The notes under the pieces are model-generated. The model was not told where the DNA came from, did not search any database, and was given only the letters and a program-made list of their open reading frames with translations. Shown piece by piece: positions 36,712-48,300 of a stretch of DNA of 64,000 nucleotides. The stretch is from Acanthaster planci (taxonomy: Eukaryota > Echinodermata > Asteroidea > Valvatida > Acanthasteridae), in NCBI RefSeq assembly GCF_001949145.1, contig NW_019091468.1:442227-506226 (forward strand), read 5' to 3'. The translations under genes and the position numbers were made by a program. Numbering within the stretch: the stretch's first letter is position 1; the number at the start of each line of letters is the position of its first letter.

Positions 36712-39700
36712 CTAGACGAGTTGCGATTGAACCAAATTAACTGCAAGATCTCATGCACATAAGGGTGTGTCAGGGCTTTATGGCCTGGTAGGTAGGGGCT
36801 TGTAACTTCCAGTTTGTGTCAGTGCAACAAGGTCGTAACTTGCATTGGTGTTGTACACGAGATAGGACCTTGTTGCACTAACATGAATTGTAACATCAGA
36901 TGTTCGAATCCTGCCATGGGAAATGTGTTGTGACCTTGGGCAAATCACTTTACCTTCATTTGCCTTTCTCCACCCGGGAGTATAAATGGGTACCCTACGA
37001 GGGCAGAGAGTTATTTGTGGTTGATTAACCTGGAGCATCTGAAGTGGTTGTACCGATGGCTGTCATAATAATGTATTCTTAAAAAGGGTCTCACATTGTC
37101 AAACAATTTCAAAGCTCCTTGTATTCACTCTTTGCACGCTGCCGCCATAGGCATGCAGAGCCTCGAACTGGCAGCTTGTAGAATCACTCTAGAATTGCTT
37201 CAACGCAGCTTTGCTTTTTAAAAATATCCAATAGCATGGTTTAAGAACTAATGCAGTACGTACAAAATTACTAAGCAACATACCCAAGAATCACTCCACC
37301 AGCTATATTTGTGTGAAGCTGCCAGATTGAGGCTCTGCATGCCTATGGCGGCAGTGTGCAAAAAGCGAATACTCCCCAGGGCGTTGGACTGGTTTATAGG
37401 ACTGTTTTGGGGCCCAGTGTGCAGGGGTAATATGATGGAAAGTGCACTGAGAGTCTATCAGTTACAGGAGGATGCTATACAAATAGTTATTACTATCTTA
37501 TTGTTCTTATAAACCCTCCTTTAGTTTTACAGCACAAATATGCACAAGTGCCCAAGGTCACTCTCTTGTATGTTGGTGCAGTGCACAACAGGACACAGCT
37601 GTGCTTCTTTGAGGTGTTTACCAAGTGACCCAAAGAGTGACTTCAGCACAGGAGGGTTAATGCAACTGTTGAAAATCAGAGCAGCACATGATAACTTACC
37701 ATGCTATCCAAGTATCTGTTCTGATCCTTGGTTTCTCCTTCGATGTCTAATGCAAGCTGAAAATTTCATCAAATAGTGAGGTTTAACTTAACAATGCAAG
37801 AGTATTTGGAGAACATTTACAAATAAACAACTTTAAAAAAAAACGGCAGAAAAGAGCACTTGGGAAAATGTTTTCACAGCATGCTGTTCACAGTTCTCAA
37901 GTTGCAAGCTTTTTCAAATGAATTGTGACAAGAGCTCTACACCTGTTGTCGTTCTTCGCCCACTTCTTGGTACCTGAAATGCAATATGACTTGAGAATGA
38001 TTTGTCACTGGCAACTCTGGTATTATCAGAATTTGTAGGTAAAATCAGTCAATCTGATTGCTTGATCTTTGTGTGATCGGTTGCCAGTGTTGTATTCGAG
38101 ACCTTCACAAGTCCTTTCACTAGTCACTTCGCAAGTCCAGCCACAAGTCCCTTCACGGAGCCAGTCATAAGTAACGGGGTGAACAATGACAAAAGAATGC
38201 TTCTGTCACAGCTCACTTGAATAGCTTGTGAATTGACTTAAGACTGAATGACTTGTGATGGACTTGTGATGGACTAACAGGGACTTATGATGGACTCACA
38301 GGGACTTACAGGGACTTGTGATGGACTCACAGGAACTTACAGGGACTTGTGATGGACTTACAGGGACTTGTGATGGACTCACAGGGACTTACAGGGACTT
38401 GTGATGGACTCACAGGGACTTACAGGGACTTGTGATGGACTACACTGTCGGTTGCTTGATCTTGTACTATCCAATAATTTCACTTTCAGCCCATTGAACT
38501 TTCTAATTCACAGTTGGGAGGCCAAAGCCGTTTTCCAATATTCAACTTCATCTCCGTCTCAGGCTTCGTTCCCAAAACCAACCCCGATTGTAGGCCTGAA
38601 GTGTTTAAATTACATTGGATTACTGTAATTTTTGGCTTTCTTGCATCTTATTTGATTAGTAAAAAAAACAGTTGAAGCCTGAGACTGAGCCGAAGTTGTG
38701 TTTTGGAAAATGATCCGAGTCGCAGATTTCAAACAAGATAGACTGATGTGATCGCACCATTGCGATGATTGATCAAGGGTGCCAAACATTTATTCTTCTG
38801 GCGCCTGGTACAACATGCCGCTCTACCATTAGCCCAGCGCGGGAACCAGATGCCTGACCCCGACTGCATCATGTCCTGTCAGACGTCACGTGTAAAAATG
38901 GAAAAACGACTCCTAGATTTTTACACCGGGTAAGTGTCAACATTTCCGCACAACTCCTCCCTTCTACAGATCACCATTTTCAACGTGTGCCGTCACAATT
39001 ATCATGTGTAGATCAAGTGCATGATTTGGAAATGGTTTAGGACCAATTTTCATTCAATGTGTCTATGCATGTGCACGTTGTGCAATCAGTAGATATGCAC
39101 GATCACTTGATCGTGCTGCGCTATCGGTCTATCCGGTATAAAATCTGGTCCACCCCATTGGCATCCTTTGTCACCTTTTCTTCCTAATTCACAGCTGTAG
39201 AAGGTCATTTTGAAAAAGAGGACTACTTGAGGTCAATATTATCCATGATCAACCAACAGTGCTCGTTCACCACATGTGCCCGATAATACATGCACAAAAT
39301 CTGTAGAGCCGCAACACCCTGACGAAGTCTAACAAAGACGCAATGAGTCCCATTCCGAACCCTCACCGATTTGAGTGTGGAGACTTTTGACGACAGCCCC
39401 TCCTGCAGTCGGTTGTTCTCTGCCTCCAGCATGTCTTCTGTGCTGGCCGCCCCACCCCGCCCTGAAATTAAACAAAAAAGACAGAAGCCATGCCTGAACT
39501 AGGGTCTAAAGACTACAGAAATCTTCCTTGAAGGGAGTACATTGCTTAGGTACCGGTGGGTATGTGAACACCCCCCCCCCATTTTTTTTCTAACTAAAGA
39601 CTACCTGACTACAGAAAACTTCCTTGACGCTGAACTTGTGAAACTGCCTTTAAAATACGCAAATAGTTTGTAGAGGGCATATATCATATCAAATTAGCAT

Positions 39701-39813
39701 GTTCAATAAAATCTAATTTTTGGTCAGAAATTGAGTGTTACAAAAACAGTAAGTCAATACAAATTTGAAACAATTCACAAACCATTGCGCGGTCGACCCC
39801 CTCTGTCGTCCAT
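36544..39813 (-). CDS. BET1L: BET1L/GS15-like Golgi SNARE, complete, 4 exons
   Basis: Complete minus-strand gene with exons 39813-39783, 39461-39367, 37756-37700 and 36711-36544 (351 nt, 116 residues plus TAA), close to the vertebrate BET1L length of about 111. GS15/BET1L is a Qc-SNARE acting in retrograde and intra-Golgi fusion. The SNARE helix is about residues 22-85: MLEAENNRLQEGLSSKVSTL, then LALDIEGETKDQNRYLDSMD, whose Q in DQNRYLD is the zero-layer position. After a basic NNRRLMCYL junction comes a C-terminal membrane anchor (LIAIIVGIFILAYFLM) and TRVTR. DQNRYLD, the GTIKRFDTM block and ILAYFL favour BET1L over BET1. The ATG is the first in exon 1 and the acceptors and donors are canonical. 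Three MITE-type insertions lie in its introns, and a possible 31-nt cassette exon sits at 37943-37973. Confidence 0.95.
36800..37035 (+). mobile_element. tRNA-derived SINE with MIR/L2-like tail
   Basis: A B-box-like GTTCGAATCCT is at 36902-36912. It is followed by GTGACCTTGGGCAAATCACT and a TATAAATGGGTACC tail that strongly recall the 3' part of MIR/CORE-type SINEs shared with L2 LINEs. It sits in BET1L intron 3. Confidence 0.65.
37122..37375. mobile_element. Palindromic MITE in BET1L intron 3
   Basis: Left arm GTATTCACTCTTTGCACGCT then GCCGCCATAGGCATGCAGAG; right arm is its inverse (CTCTGCATGCCTATGGCGGC, GTGTGCAAAAAGCGAATAC). The arms are about 55 bp around an AT-rich core. Confidence 0.85.
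37700..37756 (-). CDS. BET1L: BET1L exon 3: SNARE zero-layer exon
   Basis: 57 nt, phase 0 at both ends. It encodes LALDIEGETKDQNRYLDSM, with the layer glutamine in DQN. Donor GTAAGT. Confidence 0.95.
38085..38447. mobile_element. Non-autonomous hAT-like element filled with minisatellite
   Basis: It starts CAGTGTTGTATTCGAG and ends GGACTACACTG, a shortened inverse. It is flanked by a perfect 8-bp duplication TCGGTTGC (38077-38084 and 38448-38455). The interior is tandem DNA: CACAAGTCC-type units on the left, and inverted GACTTGTGATG / GACTCACAGGG / ACTTACAGGG units on the right. An 8-bp duplication with CAGTG ends is the hAT pattern. No transposase. Confidence 0.85.
38521..38716 (-). mobile_element. 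MITE family D copy 2 (in BET1L intron)
   Basis: It has GTTTTCCAATATTCAACTTC and GTCTCAGGCTTC at the left and the inverse at the right. The interior (TTTAAATTACATTGGATTAC, CTTGCATCTTATTTGAT) is the reverse complement of the 33812 copy. Confidence 0.88.
39367..39461 (-). CDS. BET1L: BET1L exon 2: N-terminal half of SNARE helix
   Basis: 95 nt. It encodes GRGGAASTEDMLEAENNRLQ and EGLSSKVSTLKS, the heptad region before the zero layer. Acceptor TTTAATTTCAG, donor GTGAGG. Confidence 0.95.
39783..39813 (-). CDS. BET1L: BET1L exon 1
   Basis: 31 nt from ATG, encoding MDDRGGRPRN plus the first base of the next Gly codon. Donor GTTTGT. Confidence 0.88.
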
Positions 39814-41711
39814 TTTGTTTGTTGACGTGTTCTGTATTTTTCATTGGACGACTACATTGTCGTACAGGGAAGACTTAGTTAACTTTTATTAGAAACTTCC
39901 GATGGAAATGGAAGTACTACTTGGTCTCGTTTTCTCACGCAACTGAATTTCAAGAAACACCTTGTCGCATAATCAACACTTGGGTATTAACTTAGCAAAA
40001 CAAGTAAGCGAAATAGTGAGTATTTTTGCTTTTCAAAAATTTACAGAGATTTTCTTCGGCACCATACCTACCTAATCAAGATGGAACAATCTCACTTGAC
40101 GTTTAATTGGCCCCTACAGGTATGTTACGCATACGGCAATTGACGACGAGTACCAGCTATATCGTTTTTATGTGGCAGGTGGCTTAAAATCTTCGCGAAG
40201 ATTTGCAGACGACACGTTCATCGCCGCACTTCCAAGTTCCATTTCCAGCGGGCGTGAGCTTGGTGTTTTGAAAGCTCTCATGGAGAATTTTCAGAATACC
40301 TTTAAAGCGTGCCCTTTATGAAGTCTAAGTTCATTAAAGAGATACCTGAATGTCATGGCAAGGATTGAAACTTCACCGTGTATGTATGGTAAGTGTTTTT
40401 AGATAAACCTTGGCGCAGTTTTCAGCTGTCAAATTTTGTCTGTAGTGTGTGGATTGTCGTGTTTATTTGTTTTCTGTACGCGAGTCAGCAACATGGCATG
40501 ACTAATGGCTAATGCATTAACTCAAGTATGCATGAGGTTTTTCGGAGACCCTGTGAATGTTTGTCACAAAATGTTTATTCATGTATCTTATGGAAATCAG
40601 GATTGGGGATTTGTTCTCGTTTTTCGTTTGTTTGTTTTTAGGGCCAAGTTGTTGCATAGGGGTGTTTTTATCTTTGTTTTATTTTATTTTTATTGTTTGG
40701 CCAACAACTTAACAAGACTTCCATTTAATATCTTGTTGTATCTGTGGATTACTCTATTATGTCGGTTCTGTTTGTCCAAGTAGCACGACAAACACATTTT
40801 TTTGTGCATCCTTATAAATATCAGTTGGTCACTGCCGTGACTGCTGGTACTTCCATTACCAGGCCTACTTGTACTGTAGCTAATATTGACAAGAATATAA
40901 TATAAAAATCAGTGCTCTGGAATATGTAATTGCTGAGCTTTTGGTAACTTAGTACCTTCTTCAGAGCAAGCAGATTCAGTTCTGTGTATTATATTCTTGT
41001 CAATATTCTGCTACGCAGCCTTCCATATTTTTTTACTTGTACATGTACATGTAGTTGCATATAAGTTGTACTTAATGTGCTATTGTACATGTATTTAGCT
41101 TGCAAATTTGTGATTATTTTCATTTGAGGTAACAATTTCTGGTCATTAATTAAGGCGCTTTGCTAAAACTTGACTGTAGAAAGTATTATTTCATCAACTA
41201 AGAAGTAACATACATGTATATACAATGTATGTGTCATAAGGTTTACCGTTTAAAATGTATTGGCAGTGCAGTTGCAAATCCTCTGATTTCAATATGATTT
41301 TACATGCATGTAGGGGGTTAGGGTTAAACGTATTTCTTCTGGAGATGGCAAATCCTGCAGTAATTGAATTTGTCGTACAGTATGTAAAGTGATTTGTTCA
41401 TTTATTTTATTTCAAATGTTTCATGTACTCATTTTCAGAGACTATGGTACTGTCTTTTCATACTTTAATCCAAATTGCTACATGCATCCTAGAATTTCTT
41501 TTTATTACTCATTTTGACAGGCAACTGTTTGGAAAGATTGACAAAGTACAACTGACAGGGTACATGTACATAGTCAACCTGCCTTTTTTCCCCCTGAAGG
41601 TCTTCAAACGTAGAAACTAGCTGTCCATAAGCAGAGAACTTGCATCAGTCGAATCTCTTGTAACATCAGTTGCATCCAGTGGTCTGTCTTTCTTCCAAAT
41701 CTGAAATCGTC
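39814..41711. promoter_or_regulatory. Head-to-head interval between BET1L and THSD7-like genes
   Basis: The two start codons face away from each other across 1.9 kb, so this stretch should hold both promoters or 5' UTRs. I see no clear TATA element or CpG island. The only structured element is an inverted repeat at 40882-41006. Open frames here look like chance. Confidence 0.5.
40882..41010. repeat. Inverted repeat with ~23-bp arms
   Basis: AATATTGACAAGAATATAAT at the left and ATTATATTCTTGTCAATATT at the right around a ~75-bp loop: a small MITE or hairpin in the BET1L/THSD7 interval. Confidence 0.8.
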
Positions 41712-42326
41712 ATGGGACATTTTGTAGAAGTTTTGCTCGTCGCCAGTTTGGCACTGGCTGGACCAGTGCAAGTACTTTGCGGCTCAATGGACAGCCTTCC
41801 AAAGTCTTCAAACTCATCCAAGGGCCACAAAGGGAACAAGCTCGGACCTCTGGAAGGTGGAGCTAAGGAAAGAACTCGGGACGCTGGGGGCATAACCCCA
41901 CCCACATCACAACAAGTTTTTTTTCGGTTGTCGCATGATGGATGGACCCCCTGCGAAAGGAAAAACAGGACCTCTTGCGGACGGACACTGAGAAATGTTA
42001 CGTGTATTTTCACCGCAAAGAGCAAGCCGGTTCCCATGCATTATTGTGCCTCGTTAGTCTTGTCCCAACCGATGTATCGGCCTTGCGACCCTTGCCCGGA
42101 GGACTGCGCAATGACTGTTTGGTCGGGCTGGTCGGAATGTAGTTCCACCTGCTCCCCTGCAACCAGGTTCAGAACCAGGCGGGTTCTGACAGCGGCCAGG
42201 CACGGCGGTCGGGGATGCGGGGATCTCTCTGAGAGAGGGGCCTGCTCAGAATTGCCAGACTGTGAAGTTGAGGTCATGGTGCCAATTTATACCTGGAAAA
42301 TTGGGGAGTGGAGTAGCTGTCGGCAG
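41712..42326 (+). CDS. THSD7: THSD7-like exon 1: signal peptide and first TSP1 repeats
   Basis: 205 codons ending in phase 0 before GTAAGG. A signal peptide and a Ser/Lys-rich spacer precede WTPCERKNRTSCGRTLRNV (first TSP1-like unit). Next is CPEDCAMTVWSGWSECSSTC, with a WxxWxxC mannosylation-type motif, and the start of the next repeat, YTWKIGEWSSCRQ. An in-frame TTG upstream is not a credible start. Confidence 0.92.
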
Positions 42327-45300
42327 GTAAGGACATCAGATACATATATTTTAATTCACTTGATGCTTTGAACCTTCAACCCTAACTCTGCAGATTTGTT
42401 AGTAGGGAAGAGCTGAATTCATTATAATGTAGCGCTTTACCAATGCACATGTACATGTTTTAGTACTTGAAGAGACCCAAATCCAAAGAAACCAAGTCAG
42501 AGGGACCAGTACCAAAAATTAGTCTTTCACAAATGCGAACAGGTACATTGTACATGTAGGCATTTGTGATAGAGATTATATTCCTAAGTTTTCTTTTTTT
42601 TAGAAACTACTTGGTAAAATGAAATGTGCTGTCCTGAACCTTGTACAGACCTTCGTGTTTAGTTACTGCAATCTGAATTTCCCTTCAGAGAGCCCACACA
42701 TACTTTTATATTGCAGAAGTTTGTGTTTTTTTTACACACTAAATTAACTCAGGACTAGCAAGATTTTGGCAGTTTGTAATTTACCCCCAAAAAGAGACAG
42801 TGAAAAGCCTTGCTTTGGCTTTTTGGCATGGCTTTTAGCATAAAATAAGGATATTATCATTATTACATGCACATCAATTATTTTAACTCGATAACATTAA
42901 TTAATGCAACATTTTCTCTGTGCCCTGTCAAACTCAATGGCGTGATGTCATGTACAGGTATTAAAACTGATAGCACATGTGTGGATACACGTGTTTGCAC
43001 ATTGACCAAGTACTAATTAATATTTTGATCATACAGTCAACTCTCGTAACAACAAAGTTGCACGGACCAGACAAATTACTTTGTTATAATCAGAATTTTG
43101 TTATAAGAGGAGTGGAAAAACAAAGGAGAACATAAGAATTCAAGAAAGTGGGATTCTCAGAATTTGTTCTTTATAAAAGTATTTTGTTATAACAGTGTTT
43201 TTTTAATGAGAGTCGACTGTATTTGGTATGGAGATGGCACCTGTGATTTCAGATGTGAATCGTGCACTTGAAATACCTCATACGTGTATTTCGTGCAAAT
43301 CTCCTTTTGTAACATGTGTCATGCTTACTGTCACATATTTCGGTACTTCTTTCTCTTTCATGGGGGAAAAAAAGGATGTTGACAAAATATTAGATACAAA
43401 CCTGTGGATTAGTCATGGTTAATCCCCAGACAGAGAAAGTTTGCTCCCTGCTTGTGAGACAATCTGATAGAAGGGGAAGAAAATATGCACAACTGAAGTT
43501 ATGACCTCATGAGTGAGTCATGGCTAAGTCATTTTCAGGTGTGATGTTACGCATGCACTAGTCATTCAACCTCTTTCCATCTTCATCGGAAGAGAATGTC
43601 AATAGGACCACATGTGCAGTCTGATAAATAGTGTATGACTCTGATCATGGAAAATGATCAATCCTGAAGTAATCACGTTTGAAATGGAACTACATGTAAA
43701 TGTTCCATGAACGTACATTACCTGTAAGGTCCCCTTGTGAGTCATCCACTCGAAGAGCATTCAATAAAACTTGCTTTTTGTACAAAGGTTTAAGAGAAAA
43801 ATTATTTAAATTGATGGGAGTGAGCAAGTACAATGTACATGTGTGTAATTTATGTAAAACGATAGAAATAAACATCCTACAAACTCAGAAAGTGAATTAA
43901 AGCTTTTTTTCTCGCCAAAAATGTATCAAAGTACCATTCAGGATTTTTCATTCTTGTTGGGATGCTTGCTTTAAATATTTTCAATAATGAAACAAGAGAC
44001 GAGATGATTCAGAGTGACAAATTATTCTATGTATACCGGTACATGTAGATTAGATTGGAATAATGCTTTGGAAATGAACCACTTAAGTGTAAACTCTGGT
44101 AAGTTTTTATCTACGTGTAGTTAAATAAATTTTTATCAGTAGCTACACGTAGAGCTGGGCTCCCATATTCAGTCAGAGAAAGTGAGTTTTTACTCAAACT
44201 GTGAATTTCTAGCCTCTAGGGTGTACACTGTATGTAGACACTACAATAGGGAATACATGCTCACCAGTGACTGTGGGCATATATGCACATTTGTGCTGTA
44301 AAACCAAAGGAGGGTTAATACAGTACTTACCGGTACAAAGTTATCAACATGACCTGATCTGAAGAGGCAATGTGCTTTGCAATATCATTAGTTTGGCATG
44401 CATAATTGGATTGGTTGTATTAATCTGTGTGAAAGGCTCATGTCTGCAAGGAACTTGTGTTGTAGAAAAAAAACATGGCATTATTGTCTGGGGCATGCAA
44501 TCAGAGAATGGGAAGGCAGGAAATGAGTGGACTGGATTGGTTCCTGGGTTTGTTTAATGTAGCCCTAGCTCTTGAAGGCCTTGGGTGAACACCATTGAAC
44601 ATTTCTGAGTTTTTATTTGTTGTCTTAGATAATTAGGCATCATAAAATGCAACTTTTCTTCTAATATTTAGAGATCAAAAAAGATAATATTATACAGGCA
44701 AAACATAAACAATAACAGCAAAAATTCATTGTTCAGTTTTCGATTTATACAGATCTTTATCACAGGAAATTGCTTCATACATGTATGACTTTAGAATGAT
44801 CAGCCTGTAAAGTGGATACAATACAGTTATCAATCCTGTCGTAAAAAGCGTATTTAGTGTCGGACAAATTTCACGTACTGGTATAATGACACTTTGTCTC
44901 TACCGTAGCACCGACCAGTGCAAGTAAAGGATTGTTGACTAAATAGCAAATGCTAACAGTTGCTTCATTTCAAAGTGAGGAGCGAATGGGCAATTCTATG
45001 GCTAGTTGGGATAAGAACTACATCTACCTTTTCCAAATAAACCCTCAGTATAATGCACAATGTACGTACTGGTCCACTAATTCAGACCTCATTGAAAACA
45101 GTGTCAAGTTAGCATTGTTCAGGGCCCACTAACATCCCTGAGGCATCTGAAACACACGTTAAATTATTGCATGGTCCATAATCTTGCACTTTCTTTTGAA
45201 TTTTCTGTGGGTTAACCGATTATATTTTGAGTTATTCCCTCAAAACAAAATTACCCCCAAAAAGTGATTTTTCCAAAGTCTGCTTTCAGCCATTTTGCAA

Positions 45301-48300
45301 GTGAAAACCCTCAACTTTCTCAGGCACTTAGGACCATTTTTCAACAGTATTTTTTAGCCATTCTGCTCTCAGATGAAAGCCCAAACACCCAGGGAGTTGA
45401 TTCTGGTGAAGATGTACACATTGTCACCATTTTTGGAGCCATACAATCTCCTTTTTCAAAAGATACTGGAGGGGCACTTTTAATGCTAATGAGCTGGCCA
45501 GAAATTCTCGTTTGAATTAGTGGACTGCACTAGCTGCTGCATTTTTATGGGTTCAGTAAAGCAGGCTAGCCGCTGCTTGCCATTAACCACATTACATTTA
45601 CGCAATTCTCAGTTTTAGACTCTCTCTCAAGTTTTACAGGTTTACAGTTGCCACAAATTAAAGCTACATGTACAAATTTTATAGCATAATGTGCAAAGTA
45701 CATACATGTTTATGTACATAATATACTCTTCCAGTTGTTCCATTACCGAAATGTTCAATATTTCTAGCTTTCTTTTCACACTAAGCACTGCACTGTGTAC
45801 TGTATTCCTCACAAGCTGCATGTAGCCGGTTTCAAACAGCCTTGAGTATTTAAGATGCAAAAAAGGACAACACTGGAGGCTCAGCCTTCACACCCTCTGA
45901 ACAAACCCAATAGGCCCAATCACAGCAATCCAATGTTATGTCAATGGAATAACATCCATCCAGGCTTACAATGGCTAAGCTGGACTGTAAATCCTGTCCG
46001 GAATGCACCTGTGTCCAAAACACGAGGAGGAGGGGAACAGTCTTAAGAAGCTTGGGGCTTCATTCGCTGCGATGACTGGTTGTTCTATAGCTGAGATGGT
46101 TGTTGTGTAGATTTGGTTTAGTTTTCCCCCAGAGAGGTTTTTTCTTCATCTCAAAAGATAGCTTTATTTTGATGGTCACTCCTTTTGACTGGTTAATGAA
46201 ACAAGACTGCTTGTTGATCATTATAAAGTCAAGCCATGGAGGACTTAATTCTTAGTGATCGTTTCAGTTTGTTTCCTTTGATGTGTGAATGAGCTTTGAA
46301 AAGAAAGCAAGTGCTGTATCCAAGTAGGATTTAGAGGCAGAGTTACTCTAACTGAATAACAAATTGTCATCCATTTAATTTTTTGTGGTGATGATGATGA
46401 ACAAAAAAGTCCTGATTTTTCAATACCACAGGGGTGAGATTTCCCAGCTTTTTAGCTGATTTCAGCTTTTCTTGTTTTGGATTTCAGGTTTTTATCCCTC
46501 ACTGGTTGTGCACAAAAGTATAGGAGATTTTCACAGTTCAGCTTCTTAATGCCTTTTTTCAGCTGTTGTCAGCTATTTTTTTCATTGGTCAATCTCACCC
46601 CTGATACTAAACAAACAGACAAACATGGTGGAATGGCGTCCAAGCTTTACTGTTTATTCAAAGGTTTAACAGTGCCCTGAAATGAGTAATTAAGTCTTAT
46701 TGTTATGAAAGGGGGATCGCGTTAGCGTAGCAATTCTTTCCTGGCTTTGCACCAATGAGGCCTGGGTTCGAGTCCCGGCTTGGCCCAGGCTGTAAGTGCA
46801 TTTGGTTTCCAGTCCATACTGGCTCTTGCAGGTTTTCTCCGGGTACTCCGGTTTCCTCCTGCCTCTAAATCTGGACCTTCTTCCTAACTCCGTAATGTGA
46901 TGCTGATAAACGAACAGTTACTGCCGCCATTAAAACAACACAAAACAACAACATTGTTATGAAACTTGGGATCTAAATATCTGTGCTTCCAAAGGATGAG
47001 TGCACTTTTTAGCCTACATGTAAACATAGTCAAAATTTGATAAATGTGTCTCAGTTTTAAATGTAAACTTTTAGATCTTTTGTTGTGAATTCCATTCTTT
47101 CATTATTTATTCAGCTACACATATCTCGTAAAAAGAATATACCGGTAGTAGAAATAAAATATTAAAAATACCAGTATAGTAGGAAAAATAATACAGCTAA
47201 AAAAATCACAATACATAAAACATTTCACATAGAACAGCTAAAAATTACATACACTAAAGCTACATGTACTTACAATTCAAATTCTCCATACATGTAAGTG
47301 ACCGCAGTGACTGAATTTTGTACATGTAGGATTAGGAAAGTACATGTACTATACATGTATACATGTACAGACGTGACAGTCCTGTACAGTACTTGTGTAA
47401 CTTTTAATTGATACATGCACCTGTGCCATGGAGGCTACTGTATTTTGCTTGATGTCACTTGAATGGTAAAACTACATGTAGTACCTTTTTCTATAGAACA
47501 CTTGTTGGTAATTTTTAGCATACATTTAGGCCTATGTCAGGAAGTTTCCAAGTAATAATCCACAGGGATATTGGAATTTAAGGAGTTTGGGTCGCAGTTT
47601 CAAGGTAAACTTTCAATCCAGGCATATATGCCGGTGCTTTGTTGTTGTTCTTTGTTTTTATCAAAGTGTAGTTTGTCCTGGTCAAATGTTTTTATGGTAT
47701 AAAGAGGTTTTTGATCAGCTTCAGGCTTAGTAATTTGTGTCTCATCTGTGCTTTTGGTAGGTGTCTTTACTGTGTACCCTTCAACTCCTGCTGTGTTCTT
47801 GTTTTCTTGCAGGCAGCACAGCATGCTAAGGTTGGCTGCGGCCTCGGGCAGCGGTTCCGATCCATTTCCTGTGTGGACGCCCAAGGAGAAGTTGTTGACA
47901 ACGATCTGTGCTCTGACGACCAAGGTTGGTGTCATGTTCATGAAAAGCCTATTCTTCGCCATATGGTGCATAACACATTGAGTGAGGCATACTCGCTCAA
48001 AACCACATGTACATGTGTGTATGAAGTACTCAGTATGTGTACCTTGGGCCCAATGTTGTAGATTTCCTTACGATATTTCTACCTCATATTTACATGTAGA
48101 AGAAAATGTCATGCTCAAAGATTTGAATTTTGTTTCATTCGAAGCAAACACTCATAATGCAGTCTGCAGCTTTCTTATGTGCACATGTGTATTGCACAGA
48201 GTAGAATTTGACGACTTTTACTCCGCAACATCTTTTGCTTGTGAATGGATTTTTTAATGACACATTAATTCAAATGCTTGATGGGTGTACAAACATAAAA

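Larger units (their letters stand above)
42327..47812 (+). other. THSD7-like intron 1 (5.5 kb)
   Basis: The largest intron of this gene. It contains a TA-flanked MITE (43034), a reversed relative of the 37511 sequence at 44228-44335, a SINE (46705), and a GTACATG-dense stretch at 47290-47370. No exon seen. Confidence 0.6.

Noticed and set aside
40505-40783. 92-codon hydrophobic open frame in the BET1L/THSD7 interval
   Set aside because: AT-rich DNA gives Phe/Leu-rich translations by chance. No family resemblance, and no sign of splicing.
41670-41711. Upstream TTG extension of THSD7-like exon 1
   Set aside because: Not an ATG. The ATG at 41712 has a good context and opens directly into a signal peptide.
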